A program made the translations under genes and the position numbers. The notes below the pieces were generated by a model that saw only the letters and a program-made list of their open reading frames with translations, did not search any database and had not been told where the DNA came from. DNA of 64,000 nucleotides. It comes from an uncultured Alistipes sp. Its GTDB lineage: Bacteria > Bacteroidota > Bacteroidia > Bacteroidales > Rikenellaceae. The DNA lies in contig CAPXWY010000001.1 of NCBI GenBank assembly GCA_948736885.1, forward strand, positions 124,001-188,000. Direction: 5' to 3'. Shown one piece after another: positions 52,794-61,216 of the stretch; the stretch's first letter is position 1, and the number at the start of each line of letters is the position of its first letter.

Positions 52794-54836
52794 ATGGATT
52801 TCCAACTCGTATCGGACTACGCCCCCACGGGCGACCAGCCGGAGGCCATCGCGCAGCTGCTCGGGGCCATCCGCGACGGGTCGCAGCACAACACGCTGCT
52901 GGGCATCACCGGTTCGGGCAAGACGTTCACGGTGGCCAACGTCATCGCCGGGCTCAACCGCCCGACGCTCGTACTGAGCCACAACAAGACCCTCGCGGCG
53001 CAGCTCTACGGCGAATTCCGCAACTTCTTCCCCCACAACGCCGTCGAGTACTTCGTATCGTACTACGACTATTACCAGCCCGAAGCCTATCTGCCGGCGT
53101 CGGACACCTATATAGAAAAGGACCTTTCGATCAACGACGAAATCGAGAAGATGCGGCTTCAGACCGTGGCCACGCTCCTCTCCGGACGCCGCGACGTCAT
53201 CGTCGTGTCGAGCGTCTCGTGTCTCTACGGCGCGGGCAACCCCGCCGACTTCCACGCCACGGCCATCCACATCGAAGTCGGGCAGACAGTCAACTACAAG
53301 CAATTTCTTTACAAGCTCGTCGAAGCGCTCTACACCCGTACCGAGCGCGGGCTGGAGCCCGCCACATTCCGCGTCAACGGCGACACGGTCGACATCATGG
53401 CGGCGTTCGGCGAGTTCGGCAACCAGTGCTTCCGGGTCATGTTCTTCGACGACGAGGTGGAGGCCATCTACGCCATCGACCCCGTATCCGGCCAGCGCAT
53501 CCACGCGCTCGATTCGCTGACGCTCTACCCCACCAGCCTGTTCGTCACCACCAAGGAGCGCATCGCCGCGGCCGTGCAGCAGATTTACCTCGACCTCGGC
53601 AAGCAAATCGAGGTCTTCGAGCACGAGGGGCGCACGATGGAGGCGCAGCGCATCAAACAGCGGGTCGAGTACGACGTCGAAATGATTAAGGAACTGGGCT
53701 ACTGCCCCGGCATCGAGAACTATTCACGCTACTTCGACGGGCGCGCCGCGGGGACCCGGCCGTTCTGCCTGCTGGACTATTTTCCGCAGGATTATCTGAT
53801 GGTCGTCGACGAAAGCCACGTCACCATTCCGCAGGTACACGCCATGTTCGGCGGTGACCGCGCGCGCAAGGAAAACCTGGTCGAATATGGCTTCCGGCTC
53901 CCGGCGGCCAAGGACAACCGGCCGCTGACATTCAACGAGTTCGAGCAATTGCAGGGCACGACCATCTACGTCAGCGCCACCCCCGCCGACTGGGAGCTGG
54001 CCAAAAGCGAAGGGGTCATCGTCGAACAGCTGATTCGTCCCACGGGGCTGGTCGACCCGCCGCTGGAGGTGCGTGTGACGCTCAACCAGATCGACGACCT
54101 CATCGAGGAAATCGACAAGCGGGTCAAGAACGACGACAAGGTGCTGGTCACGACCATCACCAAGCGCATGGCCGAGGAGCTCTCCAAATATTTCGACCGC
54201 GTGGGGGTCCGCAACCGCTACATCCATTCGGACGTCGATACCCTCGAACGCATCCAGATTCTGGACGACCTGCGCGCCGGCATGTTCGACGTGCTGGTCG
54301 GGGTCAACCTCCTGCGCGAGGGGCTCGACCTGCCGGAAGTGGCCCTGGTCGCCATTCTCGACGCCGACAAGGAGGGGTTTCTGCGCAACGTGCGTTCGCT
54401 CACCCAGATTGCCGGGCGCGCCGCGCGCCATTCGCAGGGCCATGTCATCCTCTACGCCGACACCTGCACCGAATCCATGCGCACGACCATCGCGCAGAGC
54501 AACCGCCGCCGCGAAATCCAGGTGCGCTACAACATGGAGCACGGCATTCTGCCCCACCAAGCCCGACGAAGCGGCACGGGGCAGAGCGCGCTGCTGGCTG
54601 CCAAAGCCGCCGCCGAAAGCACCGCCTACCCGTTGGAAGAAAAGCGCTACATGATAGCCGCCGACGTCGAGAAACCTTTCAACGCCGACACGGAACCCTC
54701 CCTCGACCAGCAGATCGACCGCGCACGCGAGGATATGGAACGCGCCGCCAAGTCGCTCGACTTCCTCGCCGCCGCCCGTTTCCGCGACCGCATGTACGAG
54801 CTGCAGAAGCTCCGCGACGGAAAATCCAAGAAATAA
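52794..54836 (+). CDS. uvrB: Excinuclease ABC subunit B (UvrB)
   Basis: DNA-damage verification helicase of 680 residues that works with UvrA and UvrC. Walker A is GITGSGKT (37-44). The beta-hairpin region has YYDYYQPEAYLPASDTYIEK (here YYDYYQPEAY). The helicase boxes follow: VVDESHVTIPQ (about 337), YVSATPADWEL, GVNLLREGLDLPEV and QIAGRAARHSQGHVILYAD-type residues (IAGRAARHSQ). A C-terminal UVR motif (about 635-675, LDQQIDRAREDMERAAKSLD) binds UvrC. It has a leaderless-type promoter, and a FISUMP fragment follows its stop at once. Confidence 0.98.
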   Translation: MDFQLVSDYAPTGDQPEAIAQLLGAIRDGSQHNTLLGITGSGKTFTVANVIAGLNRPTLVLSHNKTLAAQLYGEFRNFFPHNAVEYFVSYYDYYQPEAYLPASDTYIEKDLSINDEIEKMRLQTVATLLSGRRDVIVVSSVSCLYGAGNPADFHATAIHIEVGQTVNYKQFLYKLVEALYTRTERGLEPATFRVNGDTVDIMAAFGEFGNQCFRVMFFDDEVEAIYAIDPVSGQRIHALDSLTLYPTSLFVTTKERIAAAVQQIYLDLGKQIEVFEHEGRTMEAQRIKQRVEYDVEMIKELGYCPGIENYSRYFDGRAAGTRPFCLLDYFPQDYLMVVDESHVTIPQVHAMFGGDRARKENLVEYGFRLPAAKDNRPLTFNEFEQLQGTTIYVSATPADWELAKSEGVIVEQLIRPTGLVDPPLEVRVTLNQIDDLIEEIDKRVKNDDKVLVTTITKRMAEELSKYFDRVGVRNRYIHSDVDTLERIQILDDLRAGMFDVLVGVNLLREGLDLPEVALVAILDADKEGFLRNVRSLTQIAGRAARHSQGHVILYADTCTESMRTTIAQSNRRREIQVRYNMEHGILPHQARRSGTGQSALLAAKAAAESTAYPLEEKRYMIAADVEKPFNADTEPSLDQQIDRAREDMERAAKSLDFLAAARFRDRMYELQKLRDGKSKK

Positions 54837-55053
54837 AAGCAGCCCGCAGATGCTGGACGCAGCGCACGGAGAAGGCGTTCGCCCGGTTGCTGTTGTCCAA
54901 GGGGTTCACGAGGCCCGAGTGGAACCACATGAGCCCCGCGTAGCGGTTGCCTGCGTAGTTGGACGACGAAGACCAAACGTGGCCGCGCTCGCCGACGTAA
55001 CCCAAGGCTCCCGTCGAATTGGCGCGGTAGCCCGCAGCAGGCGGTCGGAGCAA
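54837..55053 (-). pseudogene. Orphan FISUMP-domain C-terminal cassette, copy B
   Basis: Minus-strand frame matching copy A at 25915: PPAAGYRANSTGALGYVGERG, WSSSSNYAGNR, GLVNPLDNSNRANAFSVRCV. The first block is quoted here as PAAGYRANSTGALGYVGERG. It has no start region and no stop before uvrB, whose stop codon it abuts. Residues that differ from copy A cluster in surface-loop positions and are often Asn or Tyr in this copy, but silent third-base changes also occur. Confidence 0.7.
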
Positions 55054-55208
55054 TCGCTGGAATGAATGGCAAAAAAATGAATAATGAATAGTTAATAAGG
55101 AATAATCGGCAAAGACATAAGAGAACCATTATTCACTATTCATTCTTAATTATTCATTAAACTAAGTTTTCTGCCAGACTGGGATGAATAACTGACGGCG
55201 TATTGAAA

Positions 55209-55272
55209 CGTTTTCGATAAGCCGAGTGCAAAGCCAAGTTTACTTGAGCTATGCCGAGGCGAGAAAACCTGC
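55209..55272. repeat. Palindromic repeat with GTTTTC/GAAAAC arms, copy 2
   Basis: Ends identical to the copy at 42004-42064. The inner loop holds CAAGTTTACTTG, like the inner hairpin of repeat unit 2 at 20.38 kb, which ties the two repeat forms together. Confidence 0.75.
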
Positions 55273-55299
55273 CTGAAAAGGAACGTTTTAGCGGTTTGT

Positions 55300-55311
55300 T
55301 AAAACGTTTTA
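55300..55311. repeat. 12-bp palindrome TAAAACGTTTTA, copy 4
   Basis: Exact copy of the 12-bp palindrome, with the flanking ACAT and CCGG seen at copy 2. A partial copy GAACGTTTTAGC lies 15 bases upstream. Confidence 0.75.
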
Positions 55312-55401
55312 ACATCCGGTAACCGCCGCCAGCGGACTGCTGAATCTGCCTTGCCGCGCTGGCACGGACCGTAGCCCATGCCACTCCGGGCCCGGCTGCT
55401 T

Positions 55402-56211
55402 TTATTCCATCGGATAAATATAAGACGTGCGCAGCGCCGCGGCCTTCTGCGGGTCGTCGAAAAGCCCGAACACCGCCGAGCCGCTGCCCGACATCGAAGC
55501 GTAGAGCGCCCCGGCGGCCAACAGCTCCTCCTTGGCGGCCCGGACGGACGGATGGGCCGCGAAGACCGTCGGCTCGAAATCGTTGGTCACCAGCCCCTGC
55601 CACTCGCTCACGGGCCGCCGAAGCCGTTCGGAGAGCGGCACCGCAGGCACCCGCGGCGTCACTCCGGCGTAGGCTTCGCGGGTCGAAACGCCCTCGGAGG
55701 GCTTCACGATGGCCAGCCACAACCCCTGCAAATCGAGGGCGACGGGCGACATGATTTCCCCGCGTCCGGTGCATAGCTGCGGAACGTTCCGCACGAAGAA
55801 CGCCGTATCGCTGCCCAGCGCGGCAGCGCAGGCAATCAGTTCCTCCTCCGGCAGCCGGAGCCCGAACAGCTCGTCGAGCGCCAGCACGACCGCCGTAGCG
55901 TCGGACGAACCGCCGCCCAACCCGGCACCGAACGGCACCCGCTTGTCGAGCCGGATTTCCACCCCGTCGACCCCATAGCGCTTCCGCATCAGCCGGAAAG
56001 CCTTGATACACAGATTGTCTTCGGGGTCGCAGTCCACCGCCAGCCCTTCGGCCCGGAACCCGACGCCCGGAACCTCGCGGCGCGTCACCTCCACCTCGTC
56101 GGCCAGTCCCCTGACCGGGACCATGACCGTCTCCAGCTCGTGGTAGCCGTCATCGCGGCGGCGCAGCACGTCGAGCCCCAGATTTATCTTGCAGTTCGCA
56201 CGCAGAATCAT
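55402..56211 (-). CDS. ispE: 4-diphosphocytidyl-2-C-methyl-D-erythritol kinase
   Basis: GHMP kinase of 269 residues in the MEP route to isoprenoids. It phosphorylates the 2-hydroxyl of CDP-methylerythritol. The N-terminal substrate residues are CKINLGL, the ATP loop is PFGAGLGGGSSDA (93-105) and the C-terminal glycine loop is MSGSGSAVFGLF. It is on its own and divergent from the GSCFA gene. It supplies the precursors used by the prenyl synthase at 42 kb. Confidence 0.96.
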   Translation of the reverse strand: MILRANCKINLGLDVLRRRDDGYHELETVMVPVRGLADEVEVTRREVPGVGFRAEGLAVDCDPEDNLCIKAFRLMRKRYGVDGVEIRLDKRVPFGAGLGGGSSDATAVVLALDELFGLRLPEEELIACAAALGSDTAFFVRNVPQLCTGRGEIMSPVALDLQGLWLAIVKPSEGVSTREAYAGVTPRVPAVPLSERLRRPVSEWQGLVTNDFEPTVFAAHPSVRAAKEELLAAGALYASMSGSGSAVFGLFDDPQKAAALRTSYIYPME

Positions 56212-56266
56212 ACTGCAAATTAAAAATTAAAAATCAGAAATTAAAAATTTTCGGCCGAATTTCCCC

Positions 56267-56274
56267 TACCTTTG
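56267..56274 (+). promoter_or_regulatory. -7 element of the GSCFA gene, abutting its ATG
   Basis: TACCTTTG ends four bases before the ATG at 56279, the same spacing as at uvrB. Upstream is AT-rich without a clear -33 TTTG. Confidence 0.55.
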
Positions 56275-56278
56275 CCCC

Positions 56279-57256
56279 ATGAAATTCCGCACCGAAATCA
56301 ACGTCGCGCCGCTGGGTCTCGGGCTCGGCTACGCCGACACCGTGCTGCTGTTCGGCTCGTGCTTCGCCGACGAAATGCGCCGCCGGATGCAGGAGCTGAA
56401 GTTTCGCGCCGAGGGCAACTTCACGGGGCCGCTCTTCAACCCCGCGTCGGTCGCCGCTCTGCTGCACCGCGTGCAGGACCCCGCGCCCGCCACCCTCGCC
56501 GAGCTTCGGCAGGACGCCGACGGCTGGTGGTTCCACTACGACGCCAACACTTTGCTGAGCGGCCCCGACCCGGCCGCGGTTCTCGGGCGTTACAACGACG
56601 CGCTCGACCGCCTGCGCAGGCTCCTGCCCGCCGCCCGCTGTCTTGTCGTCACTTTCGGCACGGCGTGGGTCTACCGGCTCAAGGAGAGCGGCCGCGTCGT
56701 CGCCAACTGCCACAAGCAACCTCAGACGCTTTTCGACCGTACACGGCTCTCGGTCGAAGAAATCGCAGCCGAATGGTCGCAGCTCCTCGCCGGGCCGCTG
56801 GCCAACAAAGAAGTCGTCTTCACGGTCAGCCCGGTGCGCCACCTCGGCGACGGCGCGGAGGGCAATTCGCTCAGCAAAGCTACCCTGCGGGTTGCTGTCG
56901 GCGAACTGACCGAACGGTTCGGCCATGCGCACTATTTCCCCGCCTGCGAACTGCTCGCCGACGACCTGCGCGACTACCGTTTCTATGCCGACGACCTGGT
57001 CCACCCCTCGCCGCAGGCGGTCGGCTACATCTGGGAGAAGTTCGCCGGAGCAGCCCTCTCGGACGAAGCGCAGGCACTCCTGCCCGAAGTGGAACGCCTT
57101 GTGGCCCAATCCCTCCACCGTCCCCGCCGCACCGACAGCGACGCATGGCAGGAACTGCGCCGCCGGACCGTCGGGCGGATGGAGGCCCTGCGACGAAGCG
57201 CCGGAATCGACTTTTCGCAGGAAATAGCCCGTCTGAACAGCGGAAATTCCCGTTAA
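56279..57256 (+). CDS. GSCFA domain protein
   Basis: Protein of 325 residues of the GSCFA family, a little-studied SGNH/GDSL-hydrolase-like group named for the motif seen here in LLFGSCFADEM (about 24-34). Other features are LFNPASVAAL, VTFGTAWVYRL, FTVSPVRHLGDGAEGNSLSKA and the C-terminal DDLVHPSPQAV with the Asp/His of a hydrolase-like triad. No signal peptide is seen, so it is cytoplasmic. The substrate is unknown. Confidence 0.94.
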   Translation: MKFRTEINVAPLGLGLGYADTVLLFGSCFADEMRRRMQELKFRAEGNFTGPLFNPASVAALLHRVQDPAPATLAELRQDADGWWFHYDANTLLSGPDPAAVLGRYNDALDRLRRLLPAARCLVVTFGTAWVYRLKESGRVVANCHKQPQTLFDRTRLSVEEIAAEWSQLLAGPLANKEVVFTVSPVRHLGDGAEGNSLSKATLRVAVGELTERFGHAHYFPACELLADDLRDYRFYADDLVHPSPQAVGYIWEKFAGAALSDEAQALLPEVERLVAQSLHRPRRTDSDAWQELRRRTVGRMEALRRSAGIDFSQEIARLNSGNSR

Positions 57257-57293
57257 ATTTCGTAACTTCGGCCTTTCGGAACGACATCGAACG

Positions 57294-58853
57294 ATGAAAA
57301 AACTGCTTCTGCTTCTTTTGGGGGCACTCTGCTCCCTACCCATACAGGCGGCCCGCCCGCGGCTGATCGTCCAGATCGTCGTGGGGTCGATGCGCGCCGA
57401 GGACCTCGACCGCTACGCCGGCCACTTCGGCGAAGGCGGGTTCAAGCGGCTTGCCGAAGGGGGCGTCCGCTACGCCGGGGCGCGCTACGATTTCCAGCAA
57501 ACCACCACGCCCGTGGCGCTGGCCACCCTCACCACCGGAGCCATGCCCTCGACCCACGGGGTCATCGGCTCGCGCTGGCACGACTACACCGACAACAAGA
57601 CCGTCTGGCTGACCGAAGGGCGCCAGGGCCCCGGGCCCTACCAGCTCATCGCCCCCACGCTCGGCGAAGCGCTGCTGCGCTACCTGCCCGGCAGCCGCTG
57701 CGTGACCGTCGCCGCCGAAGCCGAGTCGGCCATCGTCATGGGCGGCCGCACCGGGCAGGTCTACTGGCTCGACCCGCAGCACGCCGGCTGGGCCACCTCC
57801 TACCACTATGCGCCCGAACTCCCCGAATGGATCGCCCGCACCAACCGCGAACGCTACAACCTCGCGCTGCTCGCCCCCGAGTGGCGGATGCTCTACGACC
57901 GCAACAGCTACCGCAACACCCGCCACTGGGACATTCTCCCGCTGGGCCGCGGCCGCAAGGACGCCGCATCGTCGGGCGCACGGCGCCTCACGCCCGACAA
58001 CGACTACGAACGGCTGCTCTACACCCCGGCAGGCAATACGGCGGTGCTGGCTTTCGCCAAGCAGGCCATCGCCCAATGCAAGCTCGGCAGCGACGCGACG
58101 CCCGACCTGCTGAACATCTGTCTCGACGCATCGCGCCGCATCGCGGAGGTCTACGGCCCCGAATCGGTCGAGGTGGAAGACATGTACTGCCGGCTCGACC
58201 GCGACCTGGCCGACTTTCTGACCTACCTCTTCGCGCAGGCCGACGAGCAGGAAGTGCTGGTCGTGCTGACCTCCGACCACGGCACGAGCCCGTCCTACGA
58301 CCTGGCCGCCCCGGCCGCCGACCGCTTCAATGCACGGCAGTTCGAGGTCATTGTCAACGGCTTTCTCAACGTCCGCTACGGCGTGGGCGACTGGGTCTGC
58401 GACTACAATGAAAACTGCATCTGGCTCAACCACAATCTGATATACGAACGAGGACTGAACCTGGCCGATGTGCAGAACGAAGTGGCGATTTTCGCCATGC
58501 AGTTCGGCGGCGTGTCGCACGCGCTGGCCGCCACGGCCATGCGGACCAGCTACTTCGGCAGCGGCTACGCCCGGCGGCTGCAAAACAGCTTCTACCCCCG
58601 CCGCTCGGGCGACGTGGTGCTCAACCTGATGCCCGGCTGGATCGAGGAACGCAACCGCTGCCACTCGTCGTCGGGCTCGATGTACGGCTACGACACCGAA
58701 GTGCCCCTGCTTTTCTACGGCGCCGGGATTCCGCCGCAGCGCATCCGCCGCCCGGTCGACATGACCTGTGTGGCCCCCACCGTGGCACGATTGCTGGAAA
58801 TTTCCGAACCCGCCGCTTCCGAGGGCGAGGTGCTGGAAGAAATCGCAGAATAA
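57294..58853 (+). CDS. Alkaline-phosphatase-superfamily protein, probably catalytically inactive
   Basis: Exported protein of 519 residues (signal peptide about 1-19) with the fold of PafA-type alkaline phosphatases. The Thr nucleophile region is kept (QQTTTPVALAT, near 70-72), as is the SDHG motif (Asp328-His329). The first metal-binding Asp of VVDQMR is a Gly (VVGSMR, Gly31). The DxxxH pair before GPxSVE is replaced (SRRIAEVYGPESVE), and the last His of YDTHVPLLFYG is a Glu (Glu469). Two of six metal ligands remain. sufE follows eight bases later. Confidence 0.85.
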   Translation: MKKLLLLLLGALCSLPIQAARPRLIVQIVVGSMRAEDLDRYAGHFGEGGFKRLAEGGVRYAGARYDFQQTTTPVALATLTTGAMPSTHGVIGSRWHDYTDNKTVWLTEGRQGPGPYQLIAPTLGEALLRYLPGSRCVTVAAEAESAIVMGGRTGQVYWLDPQHAGWATSYHYAPELPEWIARTNRERYNLALLAPEWRMLYDRNSYRNTRHWDILPLGRGRKDAASSGARRLTPDNDYERLLYTPAGNTAVLAFAKQAIAQCKLGSDATPDLLNICLDASRRIAEVYGPESVEVEDMYCRLDRDLADFLTYLFAQADEQEVLVVLTSDHGTSPSYDLAAPAADRFNARQFEVIVNGFLNVRYGVGDWVCDYNENCIWLNHNLIYERGLNLADVQNEVAIFAMQFGGVSHALAATAMRTSYFGSGYARRLQNSFYPRRSGDVVLNLMPGWIEERNRCHSSSGSMYGYDTEVPLLFYGAGIPPQRIRRPVDMTCVAPTVARLLEISEPAASEGEVLEEIAE

Positions 58854-58861
58854 ACGAGACT

Positions 58862-59293
58862 ATGGACAAAATACAAGACCAAATCATCGAAGAATTTTCG
58901 GTTTTCGACGACTGGCTCGACCGCTACGACTATCTGATCGGGCTGGGCGAAGGGCTTCCGGCCATCGCCCCGGAACACCGGACCGAACAATACCAGATCG
59001 CGGGCTGCCAGTCGCGGGTGTGGGTCGATGCCCGGCTCGACGACCAAGGGCGCGTGCACTTCGCGGCCGACAGCGACGCCATCATCACCAAGGGCATCAT
59101 CGCCCTGCTGGTACGCGTGCTGAACGGCCGCACGCCGCAGGAGATTCTCGACACCGAACTCTACTTCATCGACGCCATCGGGCTGAGCGCCAACCTCTCG
59201 CCCACGCGGGCCAACGGCCTTGCGGCGATGGTCAAGCAGATGCGGCTCTACGCCCTGGCCTACGCCAACCGGACCGAACCCCGAAACGACTGA
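58862..59293 (+). CDS. sufE: SufE-family sulfur acceptor
   Basis: Small protein of 143 residues that takes persulfide sulfur from the SufS desulfurase for Fe-S cluster building. The acceptor Cys49 lies in the conserved AGCQSRVW. LSPTRANGL and a C-terminal KQMRLYA helix complete the family pattern. It sits between the phosphatase-like gene and a DUF59 gene, four bases from the latter. The other suf genes are not in the window. Confidence 0.95.
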   Translation: MDKIQDQIIEEFSVFDDWLDRYDYLIGLGEGLPAIAPEHRTEQYQIAGCQSRVWVDARLDDQGRVHFAADSDAIITKGIIALLVRVLNGRTPQEILDTELYFIDAIGLSANLSPTRANGLAAMVKQMRLYALAYANRTEPRND

Positions 59294-59296
59294 ACC

Positions 59297-59617
59297 ATGA
59301 CACCCGAAGAGATATTGAAAGTCGAGCAGGAGATAGTCCTGACGCTCAAAAACATCTACGACCCCGAAATTCCGGTCAACATCTACGACCTGGGGCTTAT
59401 CTACGAAATCGACTACACGCCCGACGGCACGGCCGAAATCCGCATGACCCTCACGGCGCCCAACTGCCCGATGGCCGACATGCTGGTCGAGGACGTCAAC
59501 GTCCAGGTGGGCAAGGTTCCGGGAGTGAAGTCGGTCAACGTCGTGCTGACGTTCGACCCCGTGTGGGACCGCAGCATGATGTCGGAAGAAGCGCTTCTGG
59601 AACTCAACATGCTGTAG
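59297..59617 (+). CDS. DUF59/MIP18 family Fe-S assembly protein
   Basis: Protein of 106 residues of the MIP18/SufT/PaaD group, which helps deliver Fe-S clusters to target enzymes. Motifs are DPEIPVNIYDLGLIYEIDY (seen as DPEIPVNI and DLGLIYE), LTAPNCPMADML with its reactive Cys, and VVLTFDPVWDRSMMS. It lies four bases after sufE and two bases before the DUF2851 gene, an evident transcription unit. Confidence 0.94.
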   Translation: MTPEEILKVEQEIVLTLKNIYDPEIPVNIYDLGLIYEIDYTPDGTAEIRMTLTAPNCPMADMLVEDVNVQVGKVPGVKSVNVVLTFDPVWDRSMMSEEALLELNML

Positions 59618-59618
59618 G

Positions 59619-60614
59619 ATGGCGCCACGCATTGCGGAAGCCTTGGAACGGTTGCAGGCGGGCGCCTGCAAATATGCCTGCGGCGGTTATCTGACGGGGC
59701 TGGAACCGCTCGCGCGCCACGAAGTCTGCACGGCGCTGGTCTTCGACCGGCTCGGGCGCAAGATGCGCATGGTCGGCGAACTCCACGCCGCGGCGGGCGA
59801 AAACTGGAACGAAACGTTCTACCGGCTCTATTTCCGCACCTTGGGCGACCGGCTCAACCTCAGGGCCTACCTGCGGCTGGCCAGACTGGTACCCTACAAG
59901 GCCATCCTGCGCGAACGGCTGACGCCCCATGCCGTCGAAGCCCTGCTGCTGGGAACGTCAGGGCTGCTGGCCCTCTGCCCCGCCGACGAATACACCTCGG
60001 ACCTCCGCGCGACGTTCGCCCATCTGAGTGCCAAATACGGCATCGACGCGATGCAACCCGATGAATGGACGCTGGACGGTCTGCGTCCTGCCAACCACCC
60101 GGTGCTGCGGCTGGCACAGGCCGCGGCATTCTTCGCGCAGGACCAGTTCGTCATGGCGCGAACCCTGGCCTGCCGCACGGAAGCCGACATCCGCAAACTT
60201 TTCTGCATCGACGCCCCCGACTACTGGCAGAAACATTGCCCGGCGAACGAGGGGCCCCGACGTCTCGGCGCATTCAAGGCCCATATCATCGGCATCAACT
60301 TGGTAGCGATCCTCCAATTCGCCTACGGCAGCTATACGGGCAAGGAAGCCATGCGCGACAATGCGCTGACGCTGCTGGAACAATTGCCCGCCGAGGGAAA
60401 CCGCTATGTCTCGGCTTGGAGCGACCGCGGATTCAAGCCCCGCAACGCATTCGAGACGCAGGCCCTGCTGCAACTGGCCACCGAATTCTGCATGCCGGGC
60501 GCCAACGACCCCGGCCCTGCCGCACGCCCTTCCGAACCGCCCCGCTGCAACGTCTGCCCCGTCGGGCGGCGGATTCTTCATGCCGTCCGGCAGTCGCTTC
60601 CTACGGAAGTGTAG
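59619..60614 (+). CDS. DUF2851 family protein
   Basis: Protein of 331 residues of DUF2851, common in Bacteroidetes and of unknown role. Family traits are an early GELHAAAGENWNETFYRLYFRTLG (quoted part GENWNETFYRLYF), a PANHPVLRLAQAA segment, FKPRNAFETQALLQLATEFC and a terminal CNVCPVGRRIL with a CxxC pair. Two cysteines near the N-terminus (CKYAC) could pair with these to bind a metal. It ends the sufE operon, which suggests but does not prove a link with Fe-S assembly. Confidence 0.9.
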   Translation: MAPRIAEALERLQAGACKYACGGYLTGLEPLARHEVCTALVFDRLGRKMRMVGELHAAAGENWNETFYRLYFRTLGDRLNLRAYLRLARLVPYKAILRERLTPHAVEALLLGTSGLLALCPADEYTSDLRATFAHLSAKYGIDAMQPDEWTLDGLRPANHPVLRLAQAAAFFAQDQFVMARTLACRTEADIRKLFCIDAPDYWQKHCPANEGPRRLGAFKAHIIGINLVAILQFAYGSYTGKEAMRDNALTLLEQLPAEGNRYVSAWSDRGFKPRNAFETQALLQLATEFCMPGANDPGPAARPSEPPRCNVCPVGRRILHAVRQSLPTEV

Positions 60615-60663
60615 GTCCGAACAAAGAAACACCGCTCCCAAAAAACAATCGGCCCTGCGCCCG

Positions 60664-60693
60664 CAAAAAACAATCGGCCCCTTTGGAGCCGAC
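60664..60693 (-). terminator. Terminator of rpiB
   Basis: On the minus strand, the stem TCGGC / GCCGA with adjacent pairing leads into TTGTTTTTT. A partial duplicate of its tail (AAAAAACAATCGGCCC) lies at about 60640. Confidence 0.75.
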
Positions 60694-60715
60694 TGCACGA
60701 TTTTTCATCCGGAAA

Positions 60716-61150
60716 CTACCTGCAAGCCATCTTCCCGATGCGCCGCTCGTGGCGCCCGCCCTCGAACGGTGTGCGGAGGAAAAGGTCGAGCATGGCCACG
60801 GCCTCGTCGTTGCTGATGAACCGCGCCGGGAAAACGATGACGTTGGCGTCGTTGTGCTGGCGCGTCAGCGTTGCCACCTCCGTATTCCAACACAGCGCGG
60901 CCCGGATACCCTGATGCTTGTTGAGCGTCATGGCCATCCCCTCGCCGGAACCGCACAACCCGATGCCGCGCTCCAATTCACCCTTTTCGATGGCTACGGC
61001 CAACGGGTGACCGAAATCGGCGTAGTCGACGCTCTCGGGCGAATGGGTGCCGAAATCGAGTACCTCGTAACCCATGGCGTCGAGGTAACCGACCAAAAAC
61101 TCCTTCATCTCGTAACCCGCATGGTCGCAGGCGATTCCTATTTTTTTCAT
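60716..61150 (-). CDS. rpiB: Ribose-5-phosphate isomerase B
   Basis: Isomerase of 144 residues of the pentose phosphate pathway (RpiB/LacAB family). Substrate residues are Asp9-His10 (ACDHAGYE), the catalytic base Cys66 lies in LCGSGEGMAM, and the family segments FGTHSPESVDY and HNDANVIVFPARF are present. It lies 66 bases from the minus-strand membrane protein gene upstream and may be cotranscribed with it. Confidence 0.97.
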   Translation of the reverse strand: MKKIGIACDHAGYEMKEFLVGYLDAMGYEVLDFGTHSPESVDYADFGHPLAVAIEKGELERGIGLCGSGEGMAMTLNKHQGIRAALCWNTEVATLTRQHNDANVIVFPARFISNDEAVAMLDLFLRTPFEGGRHERRIGKMACR

Positions 61151-61216
61151 GGTTTTCAGTTTAGGTCCGAACTACTGCAAAAAACGTTCATTTCAAACAA
61201 ATTTCCTACGCCTTAG

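Larger units (their letters stand above)
55054..55401. repeat. Spacer with AT-rich inverted repeat and cassette flank
   Basis: An AT-rich inverted repeat (55078-55161) is followed by a palindromic repeat (55209-55272), the 12-bp palindrome and a block ending CTGCTGAATCTGCC shared with 26290-26300. No gene is seen. Confidence 0.65.

Noticed and set aside
25915..55053. Diversity-generating retroelement with FISUMP variable repeats
   Set aside because: FISUMP-like lectin folds occur in such systems, but the two copies differ also at silent third positions and not only at template adenines, and no reverse transcriptase gene is in the window.
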